In this document: positions 24,809 through 33,849 of the stretch, piece after piece
Position numbering within the stretch: position 1 is the first letter of the stretch
Layout: every line of letters starts with the position of its first letter
Assembly (NCBI GenBank): GCA_036678685.1
Contig: JAZIHH010000020.1
Location: 310,001 to 374,000 of the forward strand
Length of the DNA: 64,000 bases
Direction of reading: 5' to 3'
Origin: JAZIHH01 sp036678685
GTDB lineage: Bacteria; Bacillota; UBA4882; UBA10575
Program-made: the position numbers and the translations under genes
The notes under the pieces: generated by a model
The model's database searches: none
Told to the model about the DNA's origin: nothing
What the model saw: the letters and a program-made list of their open reading frames with translations, nothing else

Positions 24809-25678
24809 TTAGTCCAGGGGAAGATAGGTGAAGCGGGGAAGGTACTCCTTCCGGAAGTAGTTGGCGGGGAGGCTTTTTTCCACCAAACGCTTATACTCCA
24901 TAACCGTATATTTTCCGGTTTGGAGAACGTCGTAAATGGTGACTTTCATCGCCACCTGCTTCCCCAAAATCGGCTGGTAATCCTGGTAGGCGGCGGTCTT
25001 CAACAGTTTCCCGCTGCGGGCATAAAACTCCCCCGCCACCGGCAGGTATGATTCTTTATCTATGTAGAGAAGTATCTTCTGGTAGGTTCCTTCCCCATCC
25101 TCCCGCGCCTCCAACAGTAAGCGCAGACACGTTTCATGAGCTCCGCGGGGAACGGTAGCCGGGGAATCCTCGTCCGGGAGGAGCGCGCAACGGTAATCCC
25201 GGGAGAAATTTAGTTGCATAATATCCCCGTTGGCAACTTCGCCCAAGAGAATCTGCGCGGGGGAGAGTTTAATCACGTTTTTGGTCTTTGGGAAGTGCAT
25301 CCAGTATTCCTTCCCGCTCATCAGCAACTTTTGCCCGTTGACTTTTGGCGGGTCCAGGAAGTAGAGGAGAGCTTGGACATTGGCCTCCCGGATCCGGACA
25401 TAGCCGGCCAGGGTATATTGAGCAATGATTTCCCCGTTTTTGTAGGAAGTAATCTCCATCTCAAAGGCGAAGTCGGGACCGGGCATCCGGTTTTCGTCGA
25501 CCCGCTGCAGGATCTCCCCGGCGGTTAAGGGCTCTTCCCCGCTCGCCCGCACCGGCGAAAAGCCTGGGGCGGCCAGGACGAGGCTGATCAGGAGGCTGAC
25601 CGGAAGCACCCGGTGGAAACCGGCCCGCCATAATTTACGCCACGAGTAACGCCATGAATCCCGTAAGGACAAGGCCAT
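24809..25678 (-). CDS. Outer-membrane lipoprotein-sorting (LolA/MucB-like) protein
   Basis: A 289-residue exported protein with an N-terminal signal region (hydrophobic VLPVSLLISLVLAAPGF before an Ala-x-Ala-like site near residue 45), then the half-barrel fold of the LolA/LppX/RseB group: LTAGEILQRVDENRMPGPD, then LYFLDPPKVNGQKLLMSGKEYW and MHFPKTKNVIKLSP. Such proteins carry lipoproteins or lipids between membranes. ATG 25678 after AAAGGAGAGG is the start; the longer frame to 25732 intrudes into the permease gene. It is last in an operon with an ABC permease and ATPase, as expected for a Lol- or MacB-like export system. Confidence 0.82.
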   Translation of the reverse strand: MALSLRDSWRYSWRKLWRAGFHRVLPVSLLISLVLAAPGFSPVRASGEEPLTAGEILQRVDENRMPGPDFAFEMEITSYKNGEIIAQYTLAGYVRIREANVQALLYFLDPPKVNGQKLLMSGKEYWMHFPKTKNVIKLSPAQILLGEVANGDIMQLNFSRDYRCALLPDEDSPATVPRGAHETCLRLLLEAREDGEGTYQKILLYIDKESYLPVAGEFYARSGKLLKTAAYQDYQPILGKQVAMKVTIYDVLQTGKYTVMEYKRLVEKSLPANYFRKEYLPRFTYLPLD

Positions 25679-25706
25679 TCGTTCCTCTCCTTTCTCTACG
25701 CGGGTG

Positions 25707-26939
25707 TTACAAATAACGCAATGCTTCGGCAATTTTCAGTTTTACCCCTTTCCAGGCAGGGTAAATCGAGGCCAGGACCGAGACCGCCATCGCCAGGAGG
25801 AGGTTTTGCCAGACCGTGGCGAAAGCCGGGACAAAGAAGGCCTGGTAACCTTCGGCCATCCCGGGCGGCGGCGGGATGTAGATGCCGCCCAGGACCGTGT
25901 TGATGAAGCAAGAGGCGGCCAGCCCCATGAGGAGGCCGGAAAGCCCGCCGAAGGCGCCAATCCAGAAGCCTTCAGCTAAAAACAGTTTCATGATTCCGGT
26001 CTTTTGCGTGCCGAGGGTCCGGAGGGTGCCGATCTCCTGTGTTCGTTCCAGGACCGCCATAGTCATGGTATTGACGATGGTAAAGATGACCACCAGCATG
26101 ATAATGAACCGGACTATCTGCAAGAGGGAACGGTAAAACCCCTGGACCTGCCGGTAGTAACCGGCCAGTTCCTCCCAGGTCTTGACGGCCAGCGGCTGAT
26201 CCAACTGGGGTTTAAGCCGTTGGGTAATGGTTTTTAGGACTTCACCGGTGTATTCCGTCTTTTCCAGGACGGTAATCAGCAGGGGGACGCCGGCAAGATC
26301 CAAAAAGTCCATGGCGGTCGGGAGATCCAGGTAAACCTGGATATTGTCGAGCTCCTGTAAACCCGGGGCAGCGATGCCGATCACTTCCAGATTGGCGGCA
26401 TTAAGCCCGCCGCTTCCGGTTACCGCCATCATGGTCAGGATGTCGCCAACCCGGGCCCCAATCTTCTTCGCAACCCCCCTGGCCAGAATCACCCGGTAGC
26501 GGTCGGCGGCGGTAAAATCACGCCCCTCAACTATATGGCGAAAACTCAGCAAGGTACGGGAAAGTTCGGCCGGTACCGCCTGGACCATCACAATCCCCGA
26601 CTTCTCCGCGCCGGCCAGGGTCGCGGAGAAGGTGACCTGCGGGACGACGTCTTTCACTTCGGGAAGGGCCTTCAGCCTTTTTATGATCCTATCCGGGTCG
26701 GAAAAGAGATAGCGGAAAGGGTCAAAATGGCCGGTGGTGAAATACTCCTCTGCTGTTGAGAGCTGCAAATGGCCCAGGCCGTTCCGGATAGTGGACTCCC
26801 GCAGCCCCCACAAGGTGTAGCGGACAAAACCGTCAAAAAGCACCAAGGCCATAATCCCAATGGTAATAGCAGTCAAGGTTAATATGGTCCGGCGCTTGTT
26901 CCGGGCGAGATTCCGTAAAGCCAGAAAGAGGGCGCTCAT
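25707..26939 (-). CDS. LolC/LolE/FtsX-like ABC transporter permease
   Basis: A 410-residue permease with the MacB/LolCE layout: one N-terminal membrane helix (RTILTLTAITIGIMALVLFDGF), a large periplasmic domain (about 45-270) and three C-terminal helices within about 285-390 (RFIIMLVVIFTIVNTMTMAVLERTQEIGTLRTLG is the FtsX signature). This type extracts lipoproteins or lipophilic molecules from the outer leaflet of the inner membrane and does not act as a pore transporter. It overlaps the ATPase gene by 4 bp (ATGA) and is followed by the LolA-like gene. Confidence 0.9.
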   Translation of the reverse strand: MSALFLALRNLARNKRRTILTLTAITIGIMALVLFDGFVRYTLWGLRESTIRNGLGHLQLSTAEEYFTTGHFDPFRYLFSDPDRIIKRLKALPEVKDVVPQVTFSATLAGAEKSGIVMVQAVPAELSRTLLSFRHIVEGRDFTAADRYRVILARGVAKKIGARVGDILTMMAVTGSGGLNAANLEVIGIAAPGLQELDNIQVYLDLPTAMDFLDLAGVPLLITVLEKTEYTGEVLKTITQRLKPQLDQPLAVKTWEELAGYYRQVQGFYRSLLQIVRFIIMLVVIFTIVNTMTMAVLERTQEIGTLRTLGTQKTGIMKLFLAEGFWIGAFGGLSGLLMGLAASCFINTVLGGIYIPPPPGMAEGYQAFFVPAFATVWQNLLLAMAVSVLASIYPAWKGVKLKIAEALRYL

Positions 26940-27619
26940 AGTCTTTCCTCCTTTACGATGGCGCCGTCCAACAGGTAGAGAATCCGGCTGGTATAGGAGG
27001 AGACCATCGGATCATGGGTGGCAAAAATAAAGGTGGTTTTCTGCTTTTCATTAATCTCTTTCATCAGTTCCATGACGGCTTTTCCGGTTGCCTGGTCCAG
27101 GTTGCCCGTGGGTTCATCGGCAATGACCAGTTTCGGCCGGGTGACGAGGGCACGGCCGATCGCCACCCGCTGCTGCTGCCCGCCGGAAAGCTCATCGGGC
27201 CGGTGGTTTTTTACCGCGGAGAGGCCCACCGCCTCCAGCATCGCTTCCACCCGCCGCCGGCGCTCTTTCTTGCCAACCCTCTGCAAGACCAAGGGGTATT
27301 CGATATTTTCTAAAGCCGTCAGGACGGGAATCAGGTTGAAGGACTGGAAGATAAAACCCAGGGTTTTATTGCGGAACTCTGATAACCCTTTGTCGTCCAT
27401 TGCCCGTAAATCCTGATTATACACGGAGACCCTTCCCCGGTCCGCAAAATCGATCCCGCCGAGAATATTGAGGATGGTGGTTTTCCCGCTTCCCGACGGC
27501 CCCATCAGGCAGACCATTTCCCCGGCGGACAGTTGCAGGTTAACCCCTTTCAACACCGGCACCCTGGTTTTCGCCATGAGGTAGTCCTTATGAACATCCT
27601 CCAAAGCCGCGAGAATCAT
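26936..27619 (-). CDS. LolD/MacB-type ABC transporter ATPase
   Basis: A 227-residue ATPase with Walker A GPSGSGKT near residue 40, the LSGGQQQRVAIGRAL signature near 142-156 and Walker B LVIADEPTGNLD; the length and signature match the MacB/LolD group. It powers the adjacent permease. It starts 12 bp after the TPR gene. Confidence 0.95.
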   Translation of the reverse strand: MILAALEDVHKDYLMAKTRVPVLKGVNLQLSAGEMVCLMGPSGSGKTTILNILGGIDFADRGRVSVYNQDLRAMDDKGLSEFRNKTLGFIFQSFNLIPVLTALENIEYPLVLQRVGKKERRRRVEAMLEAVGLSAVKNHRPDELSGGQQQRVAIGRALVTRPKLVIADEPTGNLDQATGKAVMELMKEINEKQKTTFIFATHDPMVSSYTSRILYLLDGAIVKEERL

Positions 27620-27631
27620 TGGTCCACTTCC

Positions 27632-28422
27632 TTATCCTTCAAAGAGTTCCAACAGTTCTTTGGCCCGGGCGCCAACTTCGCCCTCCGGGTCAAGTTCCCG
27701 GGCTTTATGCCAGTAAACGGCCGCTTCCGCCAGCTTTTTTTCTTTTTTGTAGTAGTCGCCTAAATGGAGAAAGACCGAAGCCATAATCCCGGCGGGGATC
27801 CGTTCCGGTTCCCGGTTGTACCAGTCGGCCAAGGCCAGGAAATCCTGGACCGCCGTCTTTTCCCGCCCAAAAAAGGAGGGCAGGGCGATCCCCACGTTGG
27901 CCCGTATGAAAAGGGGGAAATAGGAGTCCCGGCCGTATTTTTTTTGACCGCGGCGTCCAGGTATTTCAGCCCATCCCTTACGTATTTGATTTTCATTACC
28001 GGATTAATCGCCTCGTTACCGGCCAAAGTCAGGCTGGAACCCAGGTAAGCACCGCCAATGGGGCGGAGTTCCTCCGGGAACTCCTGATGGTGATAAACCC
28101 CGGTTAAGACGGTGACCGCTTTTTGGGCGTAGCCGCGGTGTCCTTGCCCGGCGCCGTGTAAGGAAAGATTATGGTAAAGGATGCCCAGGCGCAGGGCGGT
28201 AAAGAACGTTTCCGGGGACGGCTCCTCCAGGGAAAAGGCGGCGGCCAATTTTTCACTTTCCGTCAAGAGCGTCTCCACATCAGCGTAACCGGCCTCGACC
28301 AGCAAGAGGGTTTCATATTCTCTTAGCCGACTTTGGTCAAGGGCCAAAGTTTCTCCGGTAAAAACGCTAAGGAAGACACCGAAGATAATGGTTTTCCAGA
28401 GTAAGGATTTTGTTTTTTTCAT
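27632..28422 (-). pseudogene. Exported TPR-like protein with a frameshift in an A8 tract
   Basis: The 5' part (28422 down to about 27945) encodes a signal peptide (SLLWKTIIFGVFLSVFTGETLA) and helical repeats; the 3' part (to 27632) is in another frame and holds the typical TPR pair YYKKEKKLAEAAVYWHKARELDPE. The frames meet at eight A residues on the coding strand (27938-27945). One more A would restore ...AAVKKKYGRDSYFPLF... and one long open frame. It may be a sequencing indel, transcriptional slippage or a phase-variable gene; I cannot tell. First gene of the Lol-like export operon. The frame downstream of the tract in the 5' frame is not TPR-like. Confidence 0.75.
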
Positions 28423-28634
28423 CTTTCAAACTCCTTTCATGATAGTTTTAGCGGAAGAAAAACCGGAACGTCAAAAGGCAGGCGTCCTCTGTATTAACTA
28501 TAACAAGGAACAACTGAAGCTTCATCTCCCCTCCGGACGGATTTGCCCCGGGAAAAAGCAGGAGCGATTCTCCGCCAAAAGGAGGAGACGGGATTGGTTC
28601 AAGACGGACTGTACTTGGAAAAAGGCGAAAAATG

Positions 28635-28656
28635 AAAAAGCCCCGGCGGGTCGGGG
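28635..28656 (-). terminator. Minus-strand terminator
   Basis: On the minus strand CCCCG (28656-28652) pairs with CGGGG (28645-28641) around a 6-nt loop, followed by TTTTT (28639-28635). It lies just downstream of the Tc-toxin-like remnant. The surrounding 28440-28735 bases hold no gene I can support. Confidence 0.55.
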
Positions 28657-28760
28657 ATTCAAGGGAGGATTACTTAAAGATTAACTTTCGTAAAACACGT
28701 TAATCCAGGTTGCTGGAAAACAGAATTAATCGTGCACGGGCGCGTAACGCCGCTTCCGCG

Positions 28761-29680
28761 TTACTCGCCCCAGGTCACCACAAACCACAAGTCGGAGAGT
28801 TTGTTGGTGTTGAAAAAGAGTTTAAACTCACCCACCGGGGCGGGCAAGTCGATCTTTTCCAGTTTACCAAAGAGCAGGCCGCCCAGGGAGGGGTCCTTGG
28901 CCAGGGTGTCGGTTTTGGCGGTCGGGCCGCTCCCGTCGCTCTGATCGGCGACCATGAGCGTTGGGGGTACAGGCGTCTCAGCGCTGCGGGCCAGGATTTC
29001 GAGACGTTCCACCTTGTTTAACCGGCCTTTGCTCCAGAACGGTCAGGGTTGGGTGCGGGAGGTGGGCGAATTGCAACTCGGCCGCGGCGCCCGGCTTTTC
29101 CAGGAGAGCGTAAAAACGGTAAGCCCCGGGAAGGGGTACTTCCAGATAGCCCACCAGCCGGGCGCTGTTAGCGCCGGCGGGCACCAGCGGTTTACCGGCT
29201 TTATCTTTCAAGCCGGTGTCGGCGTCGGTCAGAAAGACTGTTGAAAGAGGCGAACCGGTGCCATCCCCCGAAGCATAGAAGGTCGCCGTTAAACCGCCTT
29301 CGGCCACAGACGCCAACTTACCAAGGAGCGGCCCGGCATCCACCGCCAGCAGGCGTTCATCGGTCACCAGGCTTTCCACCAGTTCTGCGCCGGCGCCGGT
29401 ATGCGACACTGGAGGGCAGGATCAGGCCCAGCTTATGCCGGAGTATCTCTTCGGTCATGCCGCCCGGATCCTCCGGCACCGCGTGCTCCCTACGGATGGC
29501 CCGTACCCCTTCGGCCAGGGTTTTCAACAAGGCGGGCGGGCTTTCGCGGTCCGGGCGGTATTTACCGGTCGGATCAAAGTGGTGACGGAACAGATATTCC
29601 AGGTCTTCAACAGAAAGACCGCTCTCTTTGACCTTTTCAATTACGGGAGATCTTGCTTCCGGATCGTCCCCGGGGAAAAG
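28761..29680 (-). pseudogene. Remnant of a Tc-toxin-like (TcA / neuraminidase-like domain) protein
   Basis: Three consecutive frames on the minus strand together read like part of a large TcA-type toxin. About 29680-29403: VEDLEYLFRHHFDPTGKYR, then PPALLKTLAEGVRAIRREHAVP and EEILRHKLGLILPSSV, segments I recall from the neuraminidase-like region of TcA proteins. About 29409-29020: LTATFYASGDGTG and LPGAYRFYALLEKPGAAAELQF, a PA14-like beta domain. About 29012-28761: a C-terminal strand ending LSDLWFVVTWGE. Each switch needs a frameshift near 29403 and near 29015, and the whole is far shorter than the family (over 2,000 residues), so it is decayed. Family call is from pattern memory. Confidence 0.55.
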
Positions 29681-29900
29681 GTTTATCCACCATTAAACGG
29701 GCGGACCGGATCGTGGTTATTAATAAGGGGTGTAATGTCGAAGAAGGACGCCACGAGGAACTGCTGGCGAAAAACGGGGTTTTAAGCGGTTGTATGAAAG
29801 TCAGTTTGCGGGGGAGGCGGAAGCGCCGGTCTCCCGCCTTCGGCGGAAACCGGGGCGGGTTCTTAGGATTGGCCTTCCGGCCTTCCGGCATAACCGGGCC
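29677..29900 (+). pseudogene. C-terminal remnant of an ABC exporter ATPase
   Basis: On the plus strand, LSTIKRADRIVVINKG and VEEGRHEELLAKNGV are the H-loop tail and C-terminal signature of MsbA/LmrA-type exporters. A frameshift near 29780 then gives KRLYESQFAGEAEAP, the normal end of such proteins. The catalytic Walker and signature motifs are absent. It abuts the Tc-like remnant sharply at about 29680, on the opposite strand. Confidence 0.7.
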
Positions 29901-29934
29901 TTTCTCTTTAAACCTTCCTGACCTGCGCAGCAGC

Positions 29935-32247
29935 TTACGGGAGTTCCTGTGCCGGGTTCCACCCGTCGCCGGAAGCCTTGGCTGCTGATTTTTTGCTCCT
30001 TTTCTGTTCGTACAGGCGGGTGTCGGCTTCGGCAATCAATTCTTCGATGGATTTTTGCCCGTTGCAGGAAAAGGGGACGGCTCCCATACAGAGGGAAATT
30101 TTGTACGGTTTGTTGGCCCGCCGGTTGAATTCCTCCAAATACCTGTTGAGGCGCTGCTGGAAAAACTCCAGGTTATCCAGGGAAGTGTTTATGGTGAGGA
30201 TGGTAAATTCGTCGCCCCCCAGGCGGGCGATAATATCATCCCGCCGGAATGTTCGCCGGAGGATCTCCGCCGCCTGGCGGAGGGCGTAGTCTCCCTCCTC
30301 GTGGCCGTAGGTATCATTGATCGTCTTCAACTCGTCAAGATCGACGTAAATCAAAAGGCCTTCTTTTTTTTCGGCCCGTTCCTGCTGGAGTTTTCGCCGT
30401 CCGTGGTTGAGAAAACCCCTCCGGTTCCATAATCCAGTCAGTTCATCGGTCTGGGAAATAGTTTTTAACTGTTCGTTTTTCTTTCTGAGTTCCTGTAAAG
30501 TATCACGCAATCTGGTTTCAATTTGTTCTTTGGCTTTCAATAAATAAGTGAATTTGAGAACGCACCGTATTTCAATAAACAAGTGTTCATAGAGGAATCT
30601 GTTTTCCGGTTGAAACTCGCACAGAATAAAACCCATTTGGTGATCAAGGAAAAAGAGGGGGTTAACGATCATACTGAACCGGTCGCCGGATAACAAGTAT
30701 TCGTAGATCAAAATTTCCTGGGTCGGAAGGGAAGAATTTTTTTGCAAGCGGTTATCCGGAATGCCGATCACCGGGAAGACGTTTTCCGGAGCGGCCCAGC
30801 TTTCGTAAGCCGGACAATAAACTTCGTCATCATACAGGTAGACGCGGCAGCGTTCTATCCCCAGTTCCTTGAGTTGCGGTACGGCGGCGGCGATCGCCGT
30901 CTCTTTACGGTCAATATGGGGAACCATAATATCCAAAATACCACGCAGGGTCCGGTAGTTAAAATCGTGCTCCTGACGTTCTTTGGCGCTCTTTTTTAAA
31001 GAGGCTTCCAGCAAAATTTGGTGCAGATTGACGAAAAAGTCCCCGATCTTTTTAACTTCGCTTTTCCCCGGCGACAGGGAAGAAGCAATATCCCAAAGCC
31101 TGGCCAGGAGAACCTGGATGGAAAGAATTTCTTCCCCATTGAAGTTTTGTTCCTCAAAAACAGTCCGGAAGAGCTGTGTTAAGGCCGGATCCACGGTGAA
31201 CTCTTCCGGGTTGAGCAATTCCGGTAACACCTCTTCCAGGAAGCGAAGAAGGGTTTTACACCGGGAAAATCTTTTTTTTACATTATTCATCGTCTTGTCC
31301 ATCAAGTCGTCCGGCAGGTGTTTTGCTTGAACAGGAAATGACGTATAAGGGGTGTTTAAAACTTCCCTTTGGCCGCAGCCGCACGATTCGCGAATAACAG
31401 TTTCGGTGTTTAACACCACGCAGGACGGTTTGCCCCCGCGCATCAAATCGAAAGCGAGTTCCACCGCTTTTTGACCAATTTCATAGAGGGGCTGCCGGAT
31501 GGTGGTTAATCCGGGGCGGCTAAACCAACTGGCCTCGATATTGTCAAAACCTACGACGGACACATCTTCCGGGACGCGAATCCCCCTCTCCTTTAACAGG
31601 GCCATCGCGGCCAGCGCCATATCGTCATTGGCGGCCACCACCGCGTCAAAGGGGACTTTTCTGACATCCAATAACAACCGCATGGCTTTGTCGGCGGAAA
31701 AGGGGGTAAAATCACCCGGGCAGACGAGTTCGGGGTTGAAAGGGAGCTTGTTCGTTTGCAATACTTCAAGGTAAGTTGCGTACCGTTCTTCTGCGTCCAA
31801 ATTATTGGGAGTCCCCTGGAGAAAGGCGATTCTTTTGCGCCCGTGGTCCCGGATTAAATGATTTATCACATCCCGCAGGCCTTTTTTATTGTCAATCAAG
31901 ATACAGGAGGTGTTCTCCACCGGAAGGGTGATACTGACGATCGGCAGGGGGAAATAACGGCGGCAAAACCGGTTGATCTCTTCCGGGCCCTCGAAGGTGT
32001 GGAAGATGGACATGGGCAAGATGAGGGCATCGACGTTTTCCGGGTTAATCAGGTCATAAATCACATTGAACTGGTATTCATACCGGTAGGGCGAATTAAG
32101 GGTCTTGCCGGGGAAAATAAACAAATTAAGGTCATAATCCTCGGCGGCGTCAAAAACTCCCTTGCACAAAAGGTGTGAGTATTCAGCCTCCAAATCGGAG
32201 AGAAACAAGGCAACCGACGGTCTTTTGTTCAAGGTTCGTTTCTTCAT
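29935..32247 (-). CDS. Diguanylate cyclase with a LacI-type ligand-binding sensor domain
   Basis: A 770-residue cytosolic protein. Residues 10-295 are a periplasmic-binding-protein fold of the LacI/GalR effector type (ALFLSDLEAEYS, FDAVVAANDDMALAAM, VPEDVSVVGFDNI) without the DNA-binding N-terminus. After a helical middle domain and a coiled coil (about 560-590), residues 600-755 form a GGDEF domain: GGDEF at 677-681 with the RxxD inhibitory site (R-R-D-D) five residues before. It should make cyclic di-GMP in response to a sugar-like ligand. ATG 32247 follows AAGGAG. It is transcribed alone. Confidence 0.93.
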   Translation of the reverse strand: MKKRTLNKRPSVALFLSDLEAEYSHLLCKGVFDAAEDYDLNLFIFPGKTLNSPYRYEYQFNVIYDLINPENVDALILPMSIFHTFEGPEEINRFCRRYFPLPIVSITLPVENTSCILIDNKKGLRDVINHLIRDHGRKRIAFLQGTPNNLDAEERYATYLEVLQTNKLPFNPELVCPGDFTPFSADKAMRLLLDVRKVPFDAVVAANDDMALAAMALLKERGIRVPEDVSVVGFDNIEASWFSRPGLTTIRQPLYEIGQKAVELAFDLMRGGKPSCVVLNTETVIRESCGCGQREVLNTPYTSFPVQAKHLPDDLMDKTMNNVKKRFSRCKTLLRFLEEVLPELLNPEEFTVDPALTQLFRTVFEEQNFNGEEILSIQVLLARLWDIASSLSPGKSEVKKIGDFFVNLHQILLEASLKKSAKERQEHDFNYRTLRGILDIMVPHIDRKETAIAAAVPQLKELGIERCRVYLYDDEVYCPAYESWAAPENVFPVIGIPDNRLQKNSSLPTQEILIYEYLLSGDRFSMIVNPLFFLDHQMGFILCEFQPENRFLYEHLFIEIRCVLKFTYLLKAKEQIETRLRDTLQELRKKNEQLKTISQTDELTGLWNRRGFLNHGRRKLQQERAEKKEGLLIYVDLDELKTINDTYGHEEGDYALRQAAEILRRTFRRDDIIARLGGDEFTILTINTSLDNLEFFQQRLNRYLEEFNRRANKPYKISLCMGAVPFSCNGQKSIEELIAEADTRLYEQKRSKKSAAKASGDGWNPAQELP

Positions 32248-32291
32248 GGGGTACTCCTTAAAATAATTATTAAAAATGGAAATCTAATATA

Positions 32292-32321
32292 ATTATACAA
32301 TAAAATACTATTGCTTCACAA
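32292..32321 (-). promoter_or_regulatory. Putative promoter of the GGDEF gene
   Basis: On the minus strand TTGTGA (32321-32316), an 18-bp spacer and TATAAT (32297-32292), within an AT-rich 200-bp gap. Confidence 0.4.
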
Positions 32322-32445
32322 ATTCTATTATCTGCCCGCGATTGTAATTTTCTCTCACAAATCGGTTTTTTTCTGTATATTCAAGTTTGTCAGTCAGGAA
32401 TCGTTTTTTTATAGAGTTATTGGCAAGGGACAATTTGGACATTTC

Positions 32446-33825
32446 TTAAAGGATGGAGAGGTTGAGCTTTTCGTCGCAGCGGATGATTCTTTCTTCCTTG
32501 TTGACCATGGTTTTTAGGGTCAGCTTGCCCTTCCACAGCCGGGCGCAATGACGGAGGGTTTCTGTGGCATAGTTTATTTCCAGATCCCGTCCGTCGTGTT
32601 CGTGTTCCAACAAGAGGTGACGGTCGAGGGGGCGGTACTCTGCGACCTTTACCACGGGGATGGCGCCCAGGCCGGCTGTTTTTGCCAGTTGGTCCCGGAT
32701 GGATTGCCAGCCCGCTTCATCGGCAATTTCCTTGACGATAAACTCGCCGCTTTTTTTTACATACTCAATGAGGGTCAATTCGTTACAGAGTTCCTTATTT
32801 AGATACCGGCGGAAAAAGGATTGGTCTTTTTCCACTTCCCGGGCTTCAAAGATTTTCTCTTTGCCGTGGTGCTCGAAGAGATAGGTGAAGATGACAAAAC
32901 CCACATGGTAAGGGTTGAGACTGCCGGGGAGCGGCCGGACGACCTGGTTGTGACGTTTGAAAAATTCCCACCGCAGCTCTTCCGCCAGATCCAGCCGGGA
33001 AAGAAGGCGGTAATGCCAGAAGCTGGCCCACCCTTCATTCATGACTTTGGTCTCAATTTGCGGGAGGAAGTAGGCGGTCTCTTCCCGGACAATATTGAGG
33101 ATGTCCTTCTCCCAGTCTTCCAGATCACCGTATTCCGTGATGAACCAGAGAAGATCCTCCTCCGGCTCGGGAGGGACTTTCCGCTTTTCCTCCTTGGCCT
33201 CCGGCGGTCTCTTGTTCTCCTCTTCCAACAGGGGGTAAGCGGGACGTTTCTCCTTATGGGACCGGTGTAGCTGTTGGTAGTGTTCCTCATAGGAGAGCCG
33301 GGTTTCCCCGATGACGCGCCTGGTCTGGAAACGCAGGGCGTGGGCGGCATCCAGCAACTTTTCCACGGCTTCAAAGCCGATGGAGGGGTCACTGCCGTAG
33401 TCACGGATGCGCCGGGCATGATTTTTAAACATTTCCACGGCGAGTTCGGCCCGGGTTCCGGTGGTGAAAAGGCGGTTGTTGCGGAAAAAATCGTTGTGGC
33501 CGTATACATGGGCCATGGTCAGGATCTGTAAAAGGAGATTGTTTTCTTTGAGGAGATAAGCCAAACAAGGATTGGCATTAATCACCATTTCATAAGGCAG
33601 ACCGCTTATGTTGTATTGGTAGAGGGTTTTTAGTTTTTCGTAGGCTTTGCCAAAGCTCCAGTGGGGATAATGGGAAGGCATCCCGTTATAAGCCTGATAG
33701 CATAACATGTCTTCATAATTGCAGAACTCGAATTCCTGGGGATAAAAGGTCAAGCCTTCTTCACGGGCCAGGTTTTCGATGGTCTCTCCCCATTTAACCA
33801 GTTCCGCCAGGGTATAATCGCCCAT
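32446..33825 (-). CDS. spoVR: SpoVR family protein
   Basis: A 459-residue protein of the SpoVR family: YPQEFEFCNYEDMLCYQAYNGMPSHYPHW near the N-terminus, VYGHNDFFRNNRLF, and NEGWASFWHY near residue 265. In Bacillus SpoVR affects spore cortex; in enterics the counterpart is YcgB, with no known reaction. It is last of a prkA-yhbH-spoVR operon (24 bp after yhbH), whose gene order is widely conserved. Residues about 190-220 are a charged, low-complexity insert. Confidence 0.93.
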   Translation of the reverse strand: MGDYTLAELVKWGETIENLAREEGLTFYPQEFEFCNYEDMLCYQAYNGMPSHYPHWSFGKAYEKLKTLYQYNISGLPYEMVINANPCLAYLLKENNLLLQILTMAHVYGHNDFFRNNRLFTTGTRAELAVEMFKNHARRIRDYGSDPSIGFEAVEKLLDAAHALRFQTRRVIGETRLSYEEHYQQLHRSHKEKRPAYPLLEEENKRPPEAKEEKRKVPPEPEEDLLWFITEYGDLEDWEKDILNIVREETAYFLPQIETKVMNEGWASFWHYRLLSRLDLAEELRWEFFKRHNQVVRPLPGSLNPYHVGFVIFTYLFEHHGKEKIFEAREVEKDQSFFRRYLNKELCNELTLIEYVKKSGEFIVKEIADEAGWQSIRDQLAKTAGLGAIPVVKVAEYRPLDRHLLLEHEHDGRDLEINYATETLRHCARLWKGKLTLKTMVNKEERIIRCDEKLNLSIL

Positions 33826-33849
33826 TTTACCGGCTCCTTTCCGGGGTGC

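Noticed and set aside
28388..28684. Plus-strand frame of 98 codons
   Set aside because: No ribosome site, composition unlike coding sequence, and it runs into a terminator-like hairpin on the other strand.
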